NCBI GenBank assembly: GCA_025345505.1
Contig: JANVCC010000018.1
Coordinates: forward strand, 55,261,656-55,325,655
Direction of reading: 5' to 3'
DNA from: Todiramphus chloris collaris
Taxonomy: Eukaryota > Chordata > Aves > Coraciiformes > Alcedinidae
Length of the DNA stretch: 64,000 nt
This document shows, one piece after another, positions 27,201 to 40,768 of the stretch; the stretch's first letter is position 1; every line of letters begins with the position of its first letter. The notes beneath the pieces were generated by a model. It did not search any database, was not told the DNA's origin, and was given only the letters and a program-made list of their open reading frames with translations. The translations under genes and the position numbers were made by a program.

Positions 27201-28076
27201 AATATATTTTTCTGAGAAGCCTGTCTTTACAAGTAAGTTTTGCACTCTGGAGGGACTTCTGCCCTATAAGATTGCTTCATCAAGCCACTTCTACTATTTG
27301 TGACATTAATACCTGAATACTCAGACACAACTACTATAGAAGGCTGCTGTTCCAGTAGATAAAAATTATTATTTGAATATTGCTAAAATGAAAATGTATT
27401 ATAAAATTTTATGATTTCTTCTAATAGATTTAAGGCTAAATTTTCAAACGTTGGTGTTAAATCTTTAATGCAATCTTTAGAAAAATGCTTGGACTCACTT
27501 AAGCAGAGGTGAAACACTGGTTTCCGTTGAGGCATTCCTAAATCCATTCTACAGGTTTCAAAATGTTCTAATACTTAGAAGTGATGGATACTTGTAGGTT
27601 TCATTAATATTCTAGGACCCATACACACCTTTTGTAAAAATTGGGTTATTCAGTTAATTCATTTATTTTCTATCTTTTCTATACCCTTACCTTTACTTTC
27701 TTAAATATTTTGATCAAAACCACAAATCACCATTTTATATGCATATCTTCTGTGTGTGTATATATGTATGATCTCAGTTATATAATTTTTATTGAAGTTG
27801 GTCATGAATTCCAGTTGAATTGATCATTTCAGAACAGACACTTCTAATTACAAGTTTCTAGATGATTGCTTTCTTTTTTGAACTGTGCAATTATACTCTC
27901 TGGATTTCCTTAGGACTGCAGAAAGTATTTTTGCCTGCCTTTCAAAATGAAGGGTTCAAGCAAGAGTTGTTTTTCTGGAAAGAAACATTCAGAATTTCCA
28001 GGTTAGCTTGCTTGCAAAGTTTCCATCTTTTTCATTCCAAGAAATATGTATGAGATCTCACATATTTCTTCTTAAT

Positions 28077-28675
28077 TGCACTGGTATAATTATATTCTTT
28101 TTGGATGGCATAGAACTAATTTTTTTCATATCAGATTATATGGTTCCATGTTTTGGATTTGTGATAATAACATGGAGATGATTTAGCTATTGTTGAGCAG
28201 TGCTTTATAATATAGAGTCAAGGACTTTTCTGCTTCTCATGCTGCCCTGCCAGTGAGTAGGTTGGGGGTGCACAAGAAGCTGGAAGATGACACAGCTGAA
28301 ACAGCTGACTCCCACTGAGCAGAGGGATATTCCATACCATAGACATCATGCTCAGCATATAAAGCTGGGGGGGGGAGGAATGGGGGCAGAGAAGGGGAAA
28401 GGGGACATTGGGATTGATGGCATTTGTCTTCCCAAATAATCTTTACATGTGATGAAGGTCTGCTTTCACAGACATGTCTGAACACCTGCCTGACAATGAG
28501 CAGTAGTGAATGAATTCCTTGTCTTGCTTTGTTATTGTGCATGGCTTTTGTTTTACCTATTAAAATGTCTTGATCTTAACCCATGAGTTTTCTCAGTTTT
28601 ACCCTTGTAATTCCCACCAGGGGGGAGAAAGCAAGTGGCTGTTTGGGACAGAGCTGCTGGGATTAACTCACAACA
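28077..28675 (+). mobile_element. Solo-type LTR, avian ERV (ERVL-like), diverged
   Basis: This is a roughly 599-bp long terminal repeat in plus orientation, from the same or a sister family as the LTR at 54111-54598. It starts TGCACTGG, a decayed form of the TGTCCTGG start, and ends ACA at 28675. The TATA box TATAAA is at 28358-28363 and the poly(A) signal ATTAAA at 28559-28564, giving an order of U3, R and U5. The two LTRs align through the stretch before the TATA box. No second LTR, primer-binding site or gag/pol/env remnant is seen next to it, so it is probably a solo LTR formed by recombination. The flanking five bases differ (TTAAT and ATAAC), so I find no target-site duplication. The frame at 28237-28542 (-) is a shadow. 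Confidence 0.85.
28614..28627 (+). promoter_or_regulatory. CTCF-core-like motif in LTR
   Basis: CCACCAGGGGGGAG sits near the 3' end of the LTR. It matches the central positions of the known CTCF core (CCACNAGGGGGCGC-like) but lacks the final GCGC. Binding is untested, and a G run in an LTR can match by chance. Confidence 0.25.
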
Positions 28676-28744
28676 ATAACGAATGCTCTGTCTTTCTGGT
28701 TGAAAGAAAATTGTGGTCCAGTGAGGGCACTGGGAAAACTCATT

Positions 28745-28764
28745 AAAAAAAAAAAAAAAAAAAA
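28745..28764 (+). repeat. Poly(A) run (20 bases)
   Basis: Twenty A bases about 70 bp past the end of the LTR. It is not part of the LTR, and no retrotransposed gene body is recognised before it. Confidence 0.85.
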
Positions 28765-31700
28765 TCTCCACAGATTATTCAGTTTGCTTCCATTACATTG
28801 TGCAGCATTAGGCAGGAAGGGGTAAGCACAGGCTGGAATGAAAACCCTATGTAAAGTAATGTCTAACTTAGAGTCATTCTGCTAGACCAAGTTCAAGAGT
28901 ATTGCTACTTTACAGAGGTATTGGTGTCTGAACAAGCTGTTTTAAAATTGTTAGATTACAATGTAAATGCTTCCCAGACTGATATCAAAAGCACTCTACA
29001 AACATGTTTCTTTCATCCATTACTTTCTTCAAGAAGTAAAAATGTATCTTTGTTAAGCAGTTACAAAAAGAGAAAAAAACCTTCAAATTATTTGAAACAG
29101 GTCTGGTTTTTTTCCTCTATGACTAGAATTTTTTTCCACTTTCACTCTGAAACTCACACAAAATACAAAAAAAAGCACCCTTATATGCATATAGACAGTT
29201 GTCATGCAGTGGTCATTAAAGAAAACATTTACATGTAAGCTCTATGGAATCAGTTGCAACACTAGGTCTCATTAGTCTGTACAAACTGATAGCACTAGTT
29301 TGTTGGCATAGCATTAATTCATACAGCCTGATTTTTCTTGGTGGAGTGCTACTTCTTTCTAATCCCTGTTTTCTACTGGAAAATTAGTTAAATGATGAGT
29401 CCAAAGAACGTATTCCTCAAATTTACAAAACTAAAATGAAATGCGATTGTTTATCAAAGCCATGGTCTTCACGTGAAGTACAATATGTTCTTCTGAGTCT
29501 CAGACGTGCCTTCAGGTAGTTAGTAAACTAGTAAATACACAATTATTTTTATTTCCACAGGGCTACAGTTTGATCTTGCATGTTGACAGGGCAACATGCA
29601 ATAAAGACATTGGTTTAGTTTTTCTCTGTGTCAAATGAGCTTTGGGGTTTGTCCTACTCTGGGGCTGGGAAGGCCACTGAGAAGTAATGCAATTGTTTCA
29701 ACATTTAGTGAAAGCTTTTCTGGATCAGATACAATGAGGGTGGTGCGGAAGCATATGAAAACATGCCTTTACTCTTTCTATTCCTCAGCTCTAGGTTTGG
29801 ATTTAGCCTTTGTCTCTGTCCGTACACCCTCCACATTGCCTTCAGTATTTCACTCTCATAAGATGACAAGTATGTACTCCTACCTTTACATATATACTCC
29901 TATCTTTACTATGCAAACTGTGTTTCACAAGGATTCTCATTGTTATCAGGTTATTTGCAGTACATATTTAATCATCTCTTTTTCTTACAATGTTTTGTGT
30001 GGGTTTACCTGATGCTGCTCCTGTTGCCTCAGGTTAGCTATGGCTAAATCCAGGATTTCGGGGCCCCTGTAGTACAGCACAGCATTCTGCAGTGCAAAAA
30101 GCTGCTGCCTAAAACTGTTCCTATTTCTTCCTCCTCCCACTAATGTCTACAGACTCCTGCTGTCACTTTTACAAAAAGCAGCTTCTCTTCCTTTATTCCA
30201 AGTCCTTCTCTTTCCCCTAACCCTTCCTCTTTCCCAAGGAATAATCACCAAATAATCCTGCTTGAATTTCCTCCAGTGATTTTGCATGAGATTATAAAGG
30301 AATGTGGTATCCATTTTCCTGTTAGGATGGGAAAGAATGGTGTGTTTAGACACCAGAGCAACACCGTTGTGTGAAAAGCTGATGGTCTTTTTCCAAACAG
30401 TGGCTATTGCGATACCTATTGCATCATGCTGCTCTGGATTATTTGCTAAATTTGAGTTTTCACCAGGGTTTGCTGTATCAGTATCTAAAAAAATGTGAAA
30501 AATATTTATTTCTAATTTGTTCTTTTAAAGAAGCAACTTCCTGTTGGCTGTTAAAATCTGAGTGGTTTATATATCTGTTACATTGACTGGAAAACCTTCC
30601 AAGTTTTAGGAACCATTCTTATTAAATATCATGGCCCAGCATATTAATTTATCTGGCACTGAAAAAAAACTTTAGATTTTGTTCTAGCACTCCTTTGATT
30701 TTCAAGTCTTGATATATCTAAGAGCTAAAGTTTGGATACGCAAGGCTTCTGCTACATTTCCAGAGAACCTTAAGAATAACCAATCTTCAGATGACTCAGT
30801 GTGTTCATTCATTTTGTTAATGCATCCTGTCTCTTGAGTAGTGTTACTTCTTTCATGCAAACGTTTAGCAAACTTTGAATTTTTATGTTATTCTAGCACT
30901 TAAGAGAGTTCAGAGAGTGTTGATAGCTTTTGCTGAGGTATTCTCCCCAAGCCTTCTCATTGCCCTCAAAAGAGCCACTTTACTCCTATAAATACTTATA
31001 TAATGAATGAATGTACATTTACTGCTAGTTACTTTCCAGAATGAGCATTTTTTCAGTTCACACTTTGAATCCTTGTTCTCTAAAATCCATTCCCATAAAT
31101 GGAACTCCAAAAAGATTGATGGTGTTAAATTAGAGAATACCTAATTAGAGCATACCTATTTTAAATGTGATTGCTCTCTTAATGATTACATTCCTGTCAA
31201 TATCTTCCCTTCTATGTGCTTACTGGGTTGCTCTGTTAGGAAGTCAAAAGGGAAGTTAGAATGGCAAGTGGGAGTTGGGAAATAAGAGGCTTTTTCCACT
31301 TCAGCTGTGCAGAAAATGAATGCAAGAAATTAAAAATAGGATTCACTGAATCAAAAAGCAAACCAAAAAAAATTCACTTCATGTAAACTAATAATAAATA
31401 TTTACTATTAATTTCATTCTTCATTAATAGCAAGGTAATAGATATTTCTCTGTACATTTGTATAGAATACAAGGAAATAAAAAGCTGGTTTGTAAAAACT
31501 GGGCTGTGGTCACCATCTCTTTCCCAGAAGTGCAATGCTTGAAAGAGTTTCCCAGTATGTATGAGGTAAAGATTCATTTTAAATCCCAGTCTTCAGTGAT
31601 TTAAACAACAAAGCCCACTCTGGAATATCCCAGTTCAGGGATAATATGGGAAGTTTTCAGTTTTCATGCCATACATGACACGCCATTTTGCACCAAATAC

Positions 31701-33938
31701 TATAATATTCATCCATCTGCAGACAAAATTTTTCTGTCTCATTTTAAAAGCCACCACACATATCCAGGTTACATCATTCCCTATTTTAAGATTTTCTTCC
31801 CCTCAAGACCAGCTGGGGAAGGACTTGTCTTGGAGCCACTGCTGTCCTTCTGGGAGCTGTAGGTCATGTTCAGAGGGGAATGTTTCTCATTAGAATTTAA
31901 CTTTCTGAGACCAAATACACTGTGCACACACATACCCCTACCTTCACCCCCCACTCTCCCCCTCAAAACAATGAACACTTAACTGATCCACAAATGATAT
32001 TTATGAAAGAAAATGGCCCCATGCCTTCCAGAGTATATCCTTCCTTATACATTCATCTGATGGTTAATTTTTATGAGCATAACTGAGTTTGATTTATGTT
32101 AGGAATATGCCTTCAAATAATGAAACTTTCCTAAAATTAGCATTTTATGTTCTGAAAATCAGTTCTGGAGATAAATGGTTGATGTGTGAACAGGATATAT
32201 GTGCATCTAGTTAATCTAAATTGTTTCTTCTATGGTAGACCAAGAGGTGTGTACTGGGGGATTAAAATCTATGTATTTTTTTAAGAGAGGAAATATTTTT
32301 AAATTTTACAAGCAAGGATAAGGGAAGACACATATTAGTAAAATTCTAAAAGCAAAGAGGGCACTACAATTTGAAAACCTTAAAATATCACTTTTATAAG
32401 GTTAATTTATATTCATCATGTTATTAAAGTCATTTAATAACATTCTCTTTCTAAAAGGACTACTTAGGAGCATGGATAGTACAATGACAGGTGCTAATAG
32501 AAAATCTAGCAAATTATAGTAGTGCTGTATTAATTCAGATGGAATAGGTTGGCTGGGCTTTGCAAAATTGTTCTCATACCCTTGTTACTTTATAATACTG
32601 TGAACAACTAAGCAAAGTTAAGAATTTGAGTACCGTGATAATAAAGACTATTCAAAATCTTCTAAACTTTTATTAAAGATACAGAAATGAAAAGAGAAAA
32701 CAGTTAAATTTTATGACATATGAGGAACTTAAAAAGAGCTAATTTTAAACAGCATTTTTTTCTATTACTCTCTGCTTTTGCTCTAAAGCTTTTAGAAATA
32801 GACTTCTTATATCGCAGCTTTTAGATGGTAATAGCTGTCCTTTTGGGATAGAGAAGAAAAAAAAGTAAAAGCAGTTTAGATAGATGCTGTTGTTGCAGTC
32901 TCTGTCCTTCAGAACAAAAGAAGATAAACACAGATGAAGACAAAAAGAACGGGGGGGAGGGGGGAAGGAAAAATGCAGATTCTGCTTCTGAGCTTCATTT
33001 TTGAATGATGGACTACAGTTCAACTATGATAAAGGCCATGCTTTCCTCTTGGCTAACCTAAAGAGGGCACATTCCATCATTAGGCATGTGTGACCAAGTG
33101 CAAGACTCATGGCATGGGTTGAGGTTTTCTTCCCCTAATTGTGGGAACACCTAAAGGTATTTGAGAACTGATAGAATCTTTGCCCATGATAAGAAGGTGA
33201 TCTGGACAGAGCTCATGCTGTTCTAAACTGCCCTAACCTGATGAAGGTTCCTCAAAATCATTAGCATACTTGGATACAGAGAGAACTGAGAGGCTGCCTT
33301 AGCTAATCCGTGATGTCTGGTCATCCCTCTAGAGACAGACATCCCTTTCTTCTCAGAGCTGTGCAGCCTGAAGAAGTTACTTTTGTCAGACAGAAGAGGA
33401 TGAAGTATTTGCTCAACAGATAGTTAGTCTCTGTGTGAGGTTGGGAAAACCTCTATCAGCAGCAGATTATTTCAGAACATTTCTTTAGGAACCTCTATGA
33501 AATGAAAATGTGGCTGGCAAAACCAGGCTCTTTTTTTTTATATATGAGACTAAAAGAGGAAAAAAAAAACCCCAGAAAAAGAGAAGGAGATAAAAAGATA
33601 TGTGAAGGAAAGAGTGATGGTGTTAGGGCTTTAGCTCATACTGTGAACTCTGTGAAGCTGGTATTTGCACTTAGTTGTCTCCATGTGGCATGTTATGTTC
33701 AGGGCATTTCTCACAACTGGCTGTAAAATTTTGGGGTGTTAGAATGGAACCCCAAAGATCTTGGATGTGGGACCCTGGGGAGTGTATCTCAGTTCTTTCA
33801 GTAAAGAAATTGGTTATGATGGTAGGAATATCCTGTCCTCTCAGCGTTTTTTGTCCATCAAGTAAAGTGCAGTAATTTTTGGTCCCACACTCTTTTCTGT
33901 CACAACTGATCTTAGTACAATCCTCTGTGGATTTTTAA

Positions 33939-33958
33939 TTTTTTTTTTTTTTTTTTTT
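33939..33958 (+). repeat. Poly(T) run (20 bases)
   Basis: Twenty T bases after an ATTTTTAA stretch. On the minus strand this is a poly(A) run, but no minus-strand retrotransposed body is recognised on the downstream side. Confidence 0.85.
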
Positions 33959-34315
33959 AAGAAGAGAACAGCTTGGCACAGTCAGTATAATACTGGCTTC
34001 ACAATCTCTGTATGAGATGGATTCAGAAAGTCTCAGAATTTGCATAGTAAACCAATTGCAATAATTACATTGACAAACCAAAACCTTTAATTGAAGAACC
34101 TGTGTTTGAAGATAATGTCTTTAATTATAATGAGGTTAAATATTTTGGACGAAAGTGAATCTTTACAGTGACGTGAGTTGGGAAGAGAATGGTAATCCAC
34201 ATTAAATTCCATGGCAGTAACTTATTTTTCTTTATAGACTCAAACATGCAAGTGAGCTATATCAGAAGTTTCATAATACTGATTTTTTTACCCTTGAGAC
34301 TGTTGCAAATGCCTA

Positions 34316-34560
34316 TCATTAAGACAGCTAGCCAGTCAGTTAGTGTCAATCAAAGCCTGTGAGGCATTTTACAAATTAGTCCCTATTGATATGTAATGAT
34401 ATATGAATTAAAAGCAAGAGATGGAGCCATTTGTCATTGTAACAGCTAAGTTTCCAATTAGCCTATTTATCTACTTTTATTGTATATGCCATGTGCATGC
34501 CATGCATTATTTATTGCTCAATGCATTTTAATTGAGTAACACAAATGCTTGAAAGAACTG
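34316..34560. promoter_or_regulatory. Candidate conserved non-coding element
   Basis: A 245-bp stretch dense in transcription-factor core motifs. TGTCAATCA (34344-34352) is the reverse complement of a PBX/PREP-type TGATTGACA. CATTGT (34435-34440), a SOX-type core, runs into AACAGCTA. There are many ATTA/TAAT homeodomain cores and repeated TGCAT segments. No simple repeat or transposon is recognised. This texture is typical of enhancers in vertebrate gene deserts, but it is a pattern judgement without alignment. Confidence 0.3.
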
Positions 34561-37500
34561 ACATTAAATCAGAAATCTTTGGATTTTTTAAATCACTATG
34601 TGCATAGGGGAAGGAGAAGAATAACATTTTGTGTTTTATTCTTAACTTCATTTGCCTGCATTATTTACTTCACATTTCTTCACACACAGAAATAAATTGT
34701 AACCAAAGCCCTTTGGACAATATTTTGCGGCCAAATTTAACAATAACAAAATATAATAGAGCACTCTTGGACAGAAATAATCTGGAGTAAAGATATCTAC
34801 CTCAGTGATGTAGATTAGATTATATCTGATGGTGATAGCTGAGTTGCTCTCCCTTCTTACTAGTGAAGCTAATCCATATATTTCAAACAGTTCCTTAGGT
34901 TATTTCTGAACACCTGTAGTGAACCTAGACAGAACTATGTTCCTTTTCAGGTGTGTTGGTGTACCAGCAAACGCATGATCAGTTTGCTCCCCTGGATATT
35001 TAACAAGGAATAAAAAACATGAAGAAAAAGTAGAATGACATTCTTGCAAGTGTACTGCAGCATTTCTCTTTTCCCTGGTTAGGCATCACCAAAAGCATGA
35101 AGAATCAATTCAGCAGCTGTCTGAAAAGCTGCAAGAATGGAAAATTGATGCTGCTAGGAGCTACTTTTCTCTAGGTAGAGTAGGAAACTACATTATTAAT
35201 TATACTGTATTGCTCTATATTTGAAGTGGTGAAGTATCTTTGTTTATCTCAATGTCTAAAAAGTAGCTCTTTCACATATAATATTCTCTATCGGAACAGT
35301 AATCCCATCAAGATTATTCTTGAACTATTTGCATTATACATTTTGATTTTTGCATAGCAGATTTTAAGTATTTTAGACATTGTTTCGTCCTTTGTTTGGC
35401 CTCTTATATTCAGAGAATATGATAGTTCCTTTAAATGACACTTGGACAATGATGAATTTTAAAGTGTTATAGTACAAAAAAGATAAGATGCTTTTCAAAG
35501 AACAAGAATAAAGAAAACAAAACTAATAAATAAAATAAAAGGAAATTATGTATTTCACTTAATATCAGTAGTTACACAAATCTGATAGAGTATGGAAGAA
35601 TAATCACAGTTAAAGGAGGGACTTGTTAGAAACTCTCTCTTCTAGAAGATTTCTACTCCAAAGATTCCTGCTAGATATTCTGGTTTGACTTTTCAAAAAA
35701 GGTCAAGGGATTTAGATGTTAAGATCCTGCTAGAAGTGCCTTTGGAAGTCATCCCTAGAAGAACAGCCTTGAAGGAATTTTGTGCAAGGAGTAATTAGGA
35801 GATAGCCTGTATCTGCAAGGTGAGCAGACACAGGATAACACCATCTGTGTAACAGCTCTAAATCTGAACAGAATTTAGGCCCATAATATCACCTTTCTTT
35901 ATTTATTAATCCAATGGTGCTTGTTCACTGCTGTACTTTCTCCTGTGTATACTCCAGCTATAGGAAGACTAAGAAGAGCCTGACTGCATTTTTTTTTAAT
36001 TATTATTTTTAAAAAATCCTTTAATGAGAGTTAGGCTACTTACTGAACTAAAAGTACTTGTTTCACTATAACATCCTGCTACCACTCCTTGACATGAGGC
36101 TGAATATTATATGAATGTGGAGAAGAACAGGTGCTGCATGGTATAGATTGATCAGAAAAGTTAGAAATAAAGGCCGGTAAGAGGGGATTGCAGGGATTGT
36201 TAAGTTATGGGAAACTGCAGAAAAATAAGTGGGACAAAAAGAGATAAAAGAATCAATATGAGCTAAACTCCTTTGAGGAAGGTGTTTTAAAAGGTTTTAC
36301 AGATACAATCTACCTTCACACTAGAGAACTCTGTACTGTTATTAAAATAATTGCATAATTCCTGAAACAGTTTACAATAGATCTTTATCTTTGGGCTATA
36401 AATTAAGAAAAAATGCTATTAAAATTATGAGGTTGAGAAAAGAGTTGTTTTTTCTCTCACGGAGTAGATGCAAGAAAGAATTAAGAGTGATTTACAATGA
36501 AGGACAGAACCAGCATAAAACAAATCAGTATACATTGGTGAGGAATTAATTTAGGCTGGAAATTAGAAACTATTTTAGCATCTCAAAAGCAGAGTTCCAA
36601 AGGGTTCAGCATGTGGTTCAAAAAAAAAAATCCATTTTATGTTGGAACATAAGAAATTGATGAGGGCAGTTCCATGGTTGCTTTATATCCTGGGAAATTA
36701 TTTGAAAGTGAAAAAAACCCACCCCAAACCCCTCCTGTAAACTGTTCAGTTGGCCTGCTGTTTATCATTATGTACTTAAACTTTAAGCAGCAATTATCTT
36801 CTCACTATATATTTGGACACAGCAAAGAAGAATCTGAATCAAATACAGCTAACAAAGTAGAAATAATAACAAAATACCATTGAGGTTTAAAGAGAGCTGT
36901 TTAGGGAAAAGATTAAATTATGATAATGTCTTCCACAGAAAATTTCAATAAATTTTCTAGAGACAGGTAAGTTCAGAATCAGTGAGATGAAGCTATGACC
37001 ACATTTATTAGATAGAAATTATCCTAGTGAGTAATTTCTGTGGGTGAGGAAAAGCAAGGAAAAATGGGAAATGTCTTTTTGGAAAAATGAGAGCTTGGAT
37101 TTCACTCAAGACAAACATTGTATGTTTCCTTTCTAAGCAAAATGGTAGGGTTAAACGTTCTACTTTGCAAGCACCAAATTATCCTAGATGTAGCTCAAGC
37201 TTCAAGTTTACATAAAAATATTGGTGCAGAAGAAATGATTGTAGTCAAATAACAAGAACCACATAACGAAAGACATCTCTTCCTTGAAAATAAATATTTC
37301 AGTGTGCCTTTACTATTTATTCCAATGCCTTAGGTTTCATGTAGTATCAAGAGACTATTATTCTGTGACAATGTTCTGTTCAATTCATATTATCTCCTAA
37401 TTAAATTAATGTATGCTGTATCGCAGACACTTATTAAAGTAATAGTTTGCATAAAACAGGGCTATCATAGATATAAACATTCTTATCATCTTGATATGAT

Positions 37501-39288
37501 TCAGAGATCTTTACTAATGACTTACATGAGTAAAAGTCTATAACTGGCTTGCCCCATATGATAATAACTTCCTAGACATTTGGCTATATTATGATGCCAA
37601 TACTTTACTAGGCTTACAAAACTTGTTAGTTAAAACTACGAAAAGAAGATCAAGAGAAATAATCTGCAACTGTGAGGTCTGGTGATCTTGTTTCCAGACT
37701 CAAATATCTAGGCAAACTTTCAATTTATACAAAGCAAATTTAATTAAATAAGTACAAGCACTGCTACCTGGCCTCAGAAAGCAATATAATAAATGGTCAG
37801 GGACAACTTCTCTGGAGTCATGAGCCTGCATCTTCATAGTGAGCATTTGACTCAAATTCATCAACAGCTTTGAGATTTTCAGCACTAGTGTCTCTAAAAT
37901 AAATTGACCTGATTAAGACTATTAATAATATTGTGCATTTCTCTTTAGCAGGACACTTTCCAAAACAATTTTATTTTGTTCCTTTCCCCCCAAGGCATAT
38001 CTAGCTGTCTAAAGATTAGTGAAAAAATTTGTTTAATTATACTAAGAATTTGAGGGGAAGCAAGTGATTTTCTCCACATATAGATGTTTCTCCCAACAGC
38101 TATTAACTTGGTAATGTAATATTAAATGAAGGATTGTTGTGACTTGTTCTTTGACTAGTACTATTTAACAAAGCAATGATACTATTGTCTCGAACATCAC
38201 CTCAGATGTCTACTATATACAGTGCTTAGGAATTAAAATCAGCCTTTGTTTGAACACTTTTCATTTTCACTGAAGTGGTCATTAATCATGTGGATCCTTG
38301 CTCCAAACTTGTCATTTATAAACTTTACCAATGTCTTCTATGCAGCCTTGATAATAATCTTATCCACATCCCATCTTTAAACTTTGCAAGACTGGATCTA
38401 GAAACACCTGAGAAGACTACCACTGCTAAATTACACTATTGGGTGATATCCTTGTAGTGAGAAAAAACCCAAATTATACAGATTCTCACTTTAGTCATGC
38501 TGAAGATACAGAATTTCCTTCTCATAGCAACTCCCTTAATGTAGCCAAATGTATATTCCTGAATTTTTCTGAACGGCTCAACTGACTTTATAATGCAAGA
38601 AAACAACCTATGGATTTACTTGTAAATTGTGGAATTGGATCCCAACCCAGTAAGAAATTGGTTGCTATGGTTGCTGCTTGTGAAAGCAGCTGGTTTCTTC
38701 AGCATCTGATTATTGTTATATACTAAGTGACAATCTTCAAGCACCAGATTTTTTTATTTTTTATTTTTTTTAATATTTAAAATAAAATCTGCATAGACAA
38801 CATTAAGGAAAACATTATCTATTTCAATATTCCCTGTCTATACATTCCTCTTTCTCTATCATTTCAGTTACTGGGCTCAGCTAGATATACTTTATAGGAC
38901 CTGATGTAAAAATTGTCTCTTTCAGTATTGTAAATTCTATGTTCCTACTTCTGATAAATTCAGGCTGATGCTATGACATTTACTTTCACTTGTAATGGGA
39001 GGTAGGATAATTCATTGATATCTATTCCTCTCAACAGTTACCTTCTATTTTTACCATGAAACTGGAAAGAAGAAAAAAGTAAAATTAGGGATTATCTGGA
39101 TTCAGGGTTACTATATTCTTAATTTTGAAACAAGTTAATAATTATTAATTGGTCAAATTTTCATTAGGTAATTTTATGGATCAAAGAATCAGTTGCAAAC
39201 AAAAAATGAAGAATGCCAAAACAAGCTTCAATTCATAATTCACTTAGAGAAAGCTCATTGTCCTCTTTTTTTTTTTTCCTGTCCCAGG

Positions 39289-39316
39289 AAAAAAAAACAA
39301 AACAAAACAAAACAAA
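39289..39316 (+). repeat. (AAAAC)n simple repeat
   Basis: An A run followed by about four AAAAC units. Confidence 0.8.
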
Positions 39317-39629
39317 CCGGAAGACGTTTTGTTTCTTTTGTGCACAAGTCATTACTTATGTTTGTGTGATATCAGCTTCCTATACTGTAACAATAATTTT
39401 CATGTTTGGTTACAATGACTTTTGGAGGAAATCAGTTGTTTTCAAGATTTAAACTGCAAGTGGAGAAGTTCCAAATCATTGCTTAAATTTACAGTCTGTT
39501 CTGTCTGGAAATGTATTTTTATATCTTGCAGACCTTGTCCACTTCCCTTTGAAGTCAATAGGAATTTTGCAATTGACTTCGGTGTGAAAAGAGCATCCCT
39601 GTAGTTTTTAAGGGATATCTGAAAGTCAC

Positions 39630-39735
39630 GGAACCATAGAACCACAGAATAGCCCAGGTTGGAAGGGATCTCAGAAGACTATATGGTCCAATGTTCCGTG
39701 GGAAAGGGAGAGGTTGCCTAGACGAGAACTATTCA
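39630..39735 (-). mobile_element. CR1 LINE 3' end fragment
   Basis: About 106 bp of the 3' untranslated end of a CR1 retrotransposon, in minus orientation. On the plus strand it begins with the imperfect octamer-like repeat that ends CR1 (CATAGAACCACAGAAT), followed by GGTTGGAAGGGATCTC and then GTCCAATGTTCCGTGGGAAA. CR1 copies are usually 5'-truncated by incomplete reverse transcription; this copy has lost all of its coding part. CR1 lacks a poly(A) tail and makes no consistent target-site duplication, so exact limits are approximate. Confidence 0.85.
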
Positions 39736-40741
39736 ATTTTCCTCTTAGCTTGCTTGGATATGACTAATTGTCTATATTTTATATTTTCTTTTGTTTTAAA
39801 ATTGAAAGTGTCACAACATCTCAAAAAGACCTGTAGCCTTGCAGAGGATGGATGGTTATGGACATAAGAGTAATGTTCTCTCAGAGAAATATCTTTCATA
39901 CACATGTATTGCTGAGACTTATTTCTTACATTTGAAGTGCAGTATAGCAGCCAGTAAATGTATGTAGGAGCTCTTTTGTATGACAGGGGGTGAAATCCTG
40001 TTTCCCTTAATCATCAGGTAGAATCCTTCAGGAGTAAAGGACCTGACTACTAATTCTGCTTTGAGATGGAAAGCTTGGAGAGCCGATTTCACCACTTAAA
40101 AGAACAAGGTATACTGATATGAGTCATCTTAGAATTCAGATGACTTCCTTATTGCAAAGGTTGTGCTAAATATAGGAATGATTTTGAGCTGAGGAATAAA
40201 TCCTACAAAAATCTGCAGAAAGCCCTGATCTATAAAAGTTTTTTTTTTGCTTGTAAGGCTTCTCATGTATTTGAAATTAAACAAATGCTTAATTAAGGCC
40301 GAATTCCACCACTTTACAGGAATTTTTGTTAGACAAAAATCTCGTGATTTAGGAGAAAAGTAGAACAATAGTTACCAGATTTGGCTGATTTGTACTGTGA
40401 GCCAGAAAGAACAAAAAAAGGAATATTATTCCTCCTTTTTCTCGAGTCACTCCCATGCGAACTTTCCCTCCCAGCTTAAGAGCATTAGCTCAAGAAGCAG
40501 ACAGAGAAAAGTAAAACAAGCATTCATCTAAAACAAATTTCATGATTTTTTTTGTCCATAAAGAGACGTTAATATTTTTGGCAACTTGTATTTTTCCTTC
40601 TGCAGCTGGAATTCAGCAGCTCATAGCTGTCTGCCAAAGCAGATGCATAATCTAGGCCATTGCCTCACAACTGCTTTTGTGACTGTTTTAAGAAATACTT
40701 TCTAGATAAAGACTGTGAGCATCTTAAAATTAGAGAGTTTG

Positions 40742-40768
40742 AAAAAAAAAAAAAGAAGAAAAAAAAAA
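40742..40768 (+). repeat. A-rich tract
   Basis: A bases broken by a few single G bases. Confidence 0.75.

Larger units (their letters stand above)
25524..28076. other. Unique-looking AT-rich DNA, no gene
   Basis: No gene is recognised. A (TTTTA)n tract lies at 26711-26734. The segment at about 26960-27200 is described separately as a candidate conserved element. Short frames such as 26382-26600 (-) and 27862-28053 (+) resemble no known protein. Confidence 0.55.
28676..39629. other. Unique-looking AT-rich DNA, no gene
   Basis: Eleven kilobases with no recognisable gene. A 20-base poly(A) run lies at 28745-28764 and a 20-base T run at 33939-33958. Frames of 105 and 125 codons at 28921-29238 and 29635-30012 (+) have no recognisable domain. 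The segment at about 35695-35760 vaguely recalls an old interspersed repeat, but too weakly to call. A candidate conserved element is listed at 34316-34560. Confidence 0.55.

Noticed and set aside
35695-35760. Resemblance to an old vertebrate interspersed repeat
   Set aside because: The match is a few words only, not enough to call by eye.
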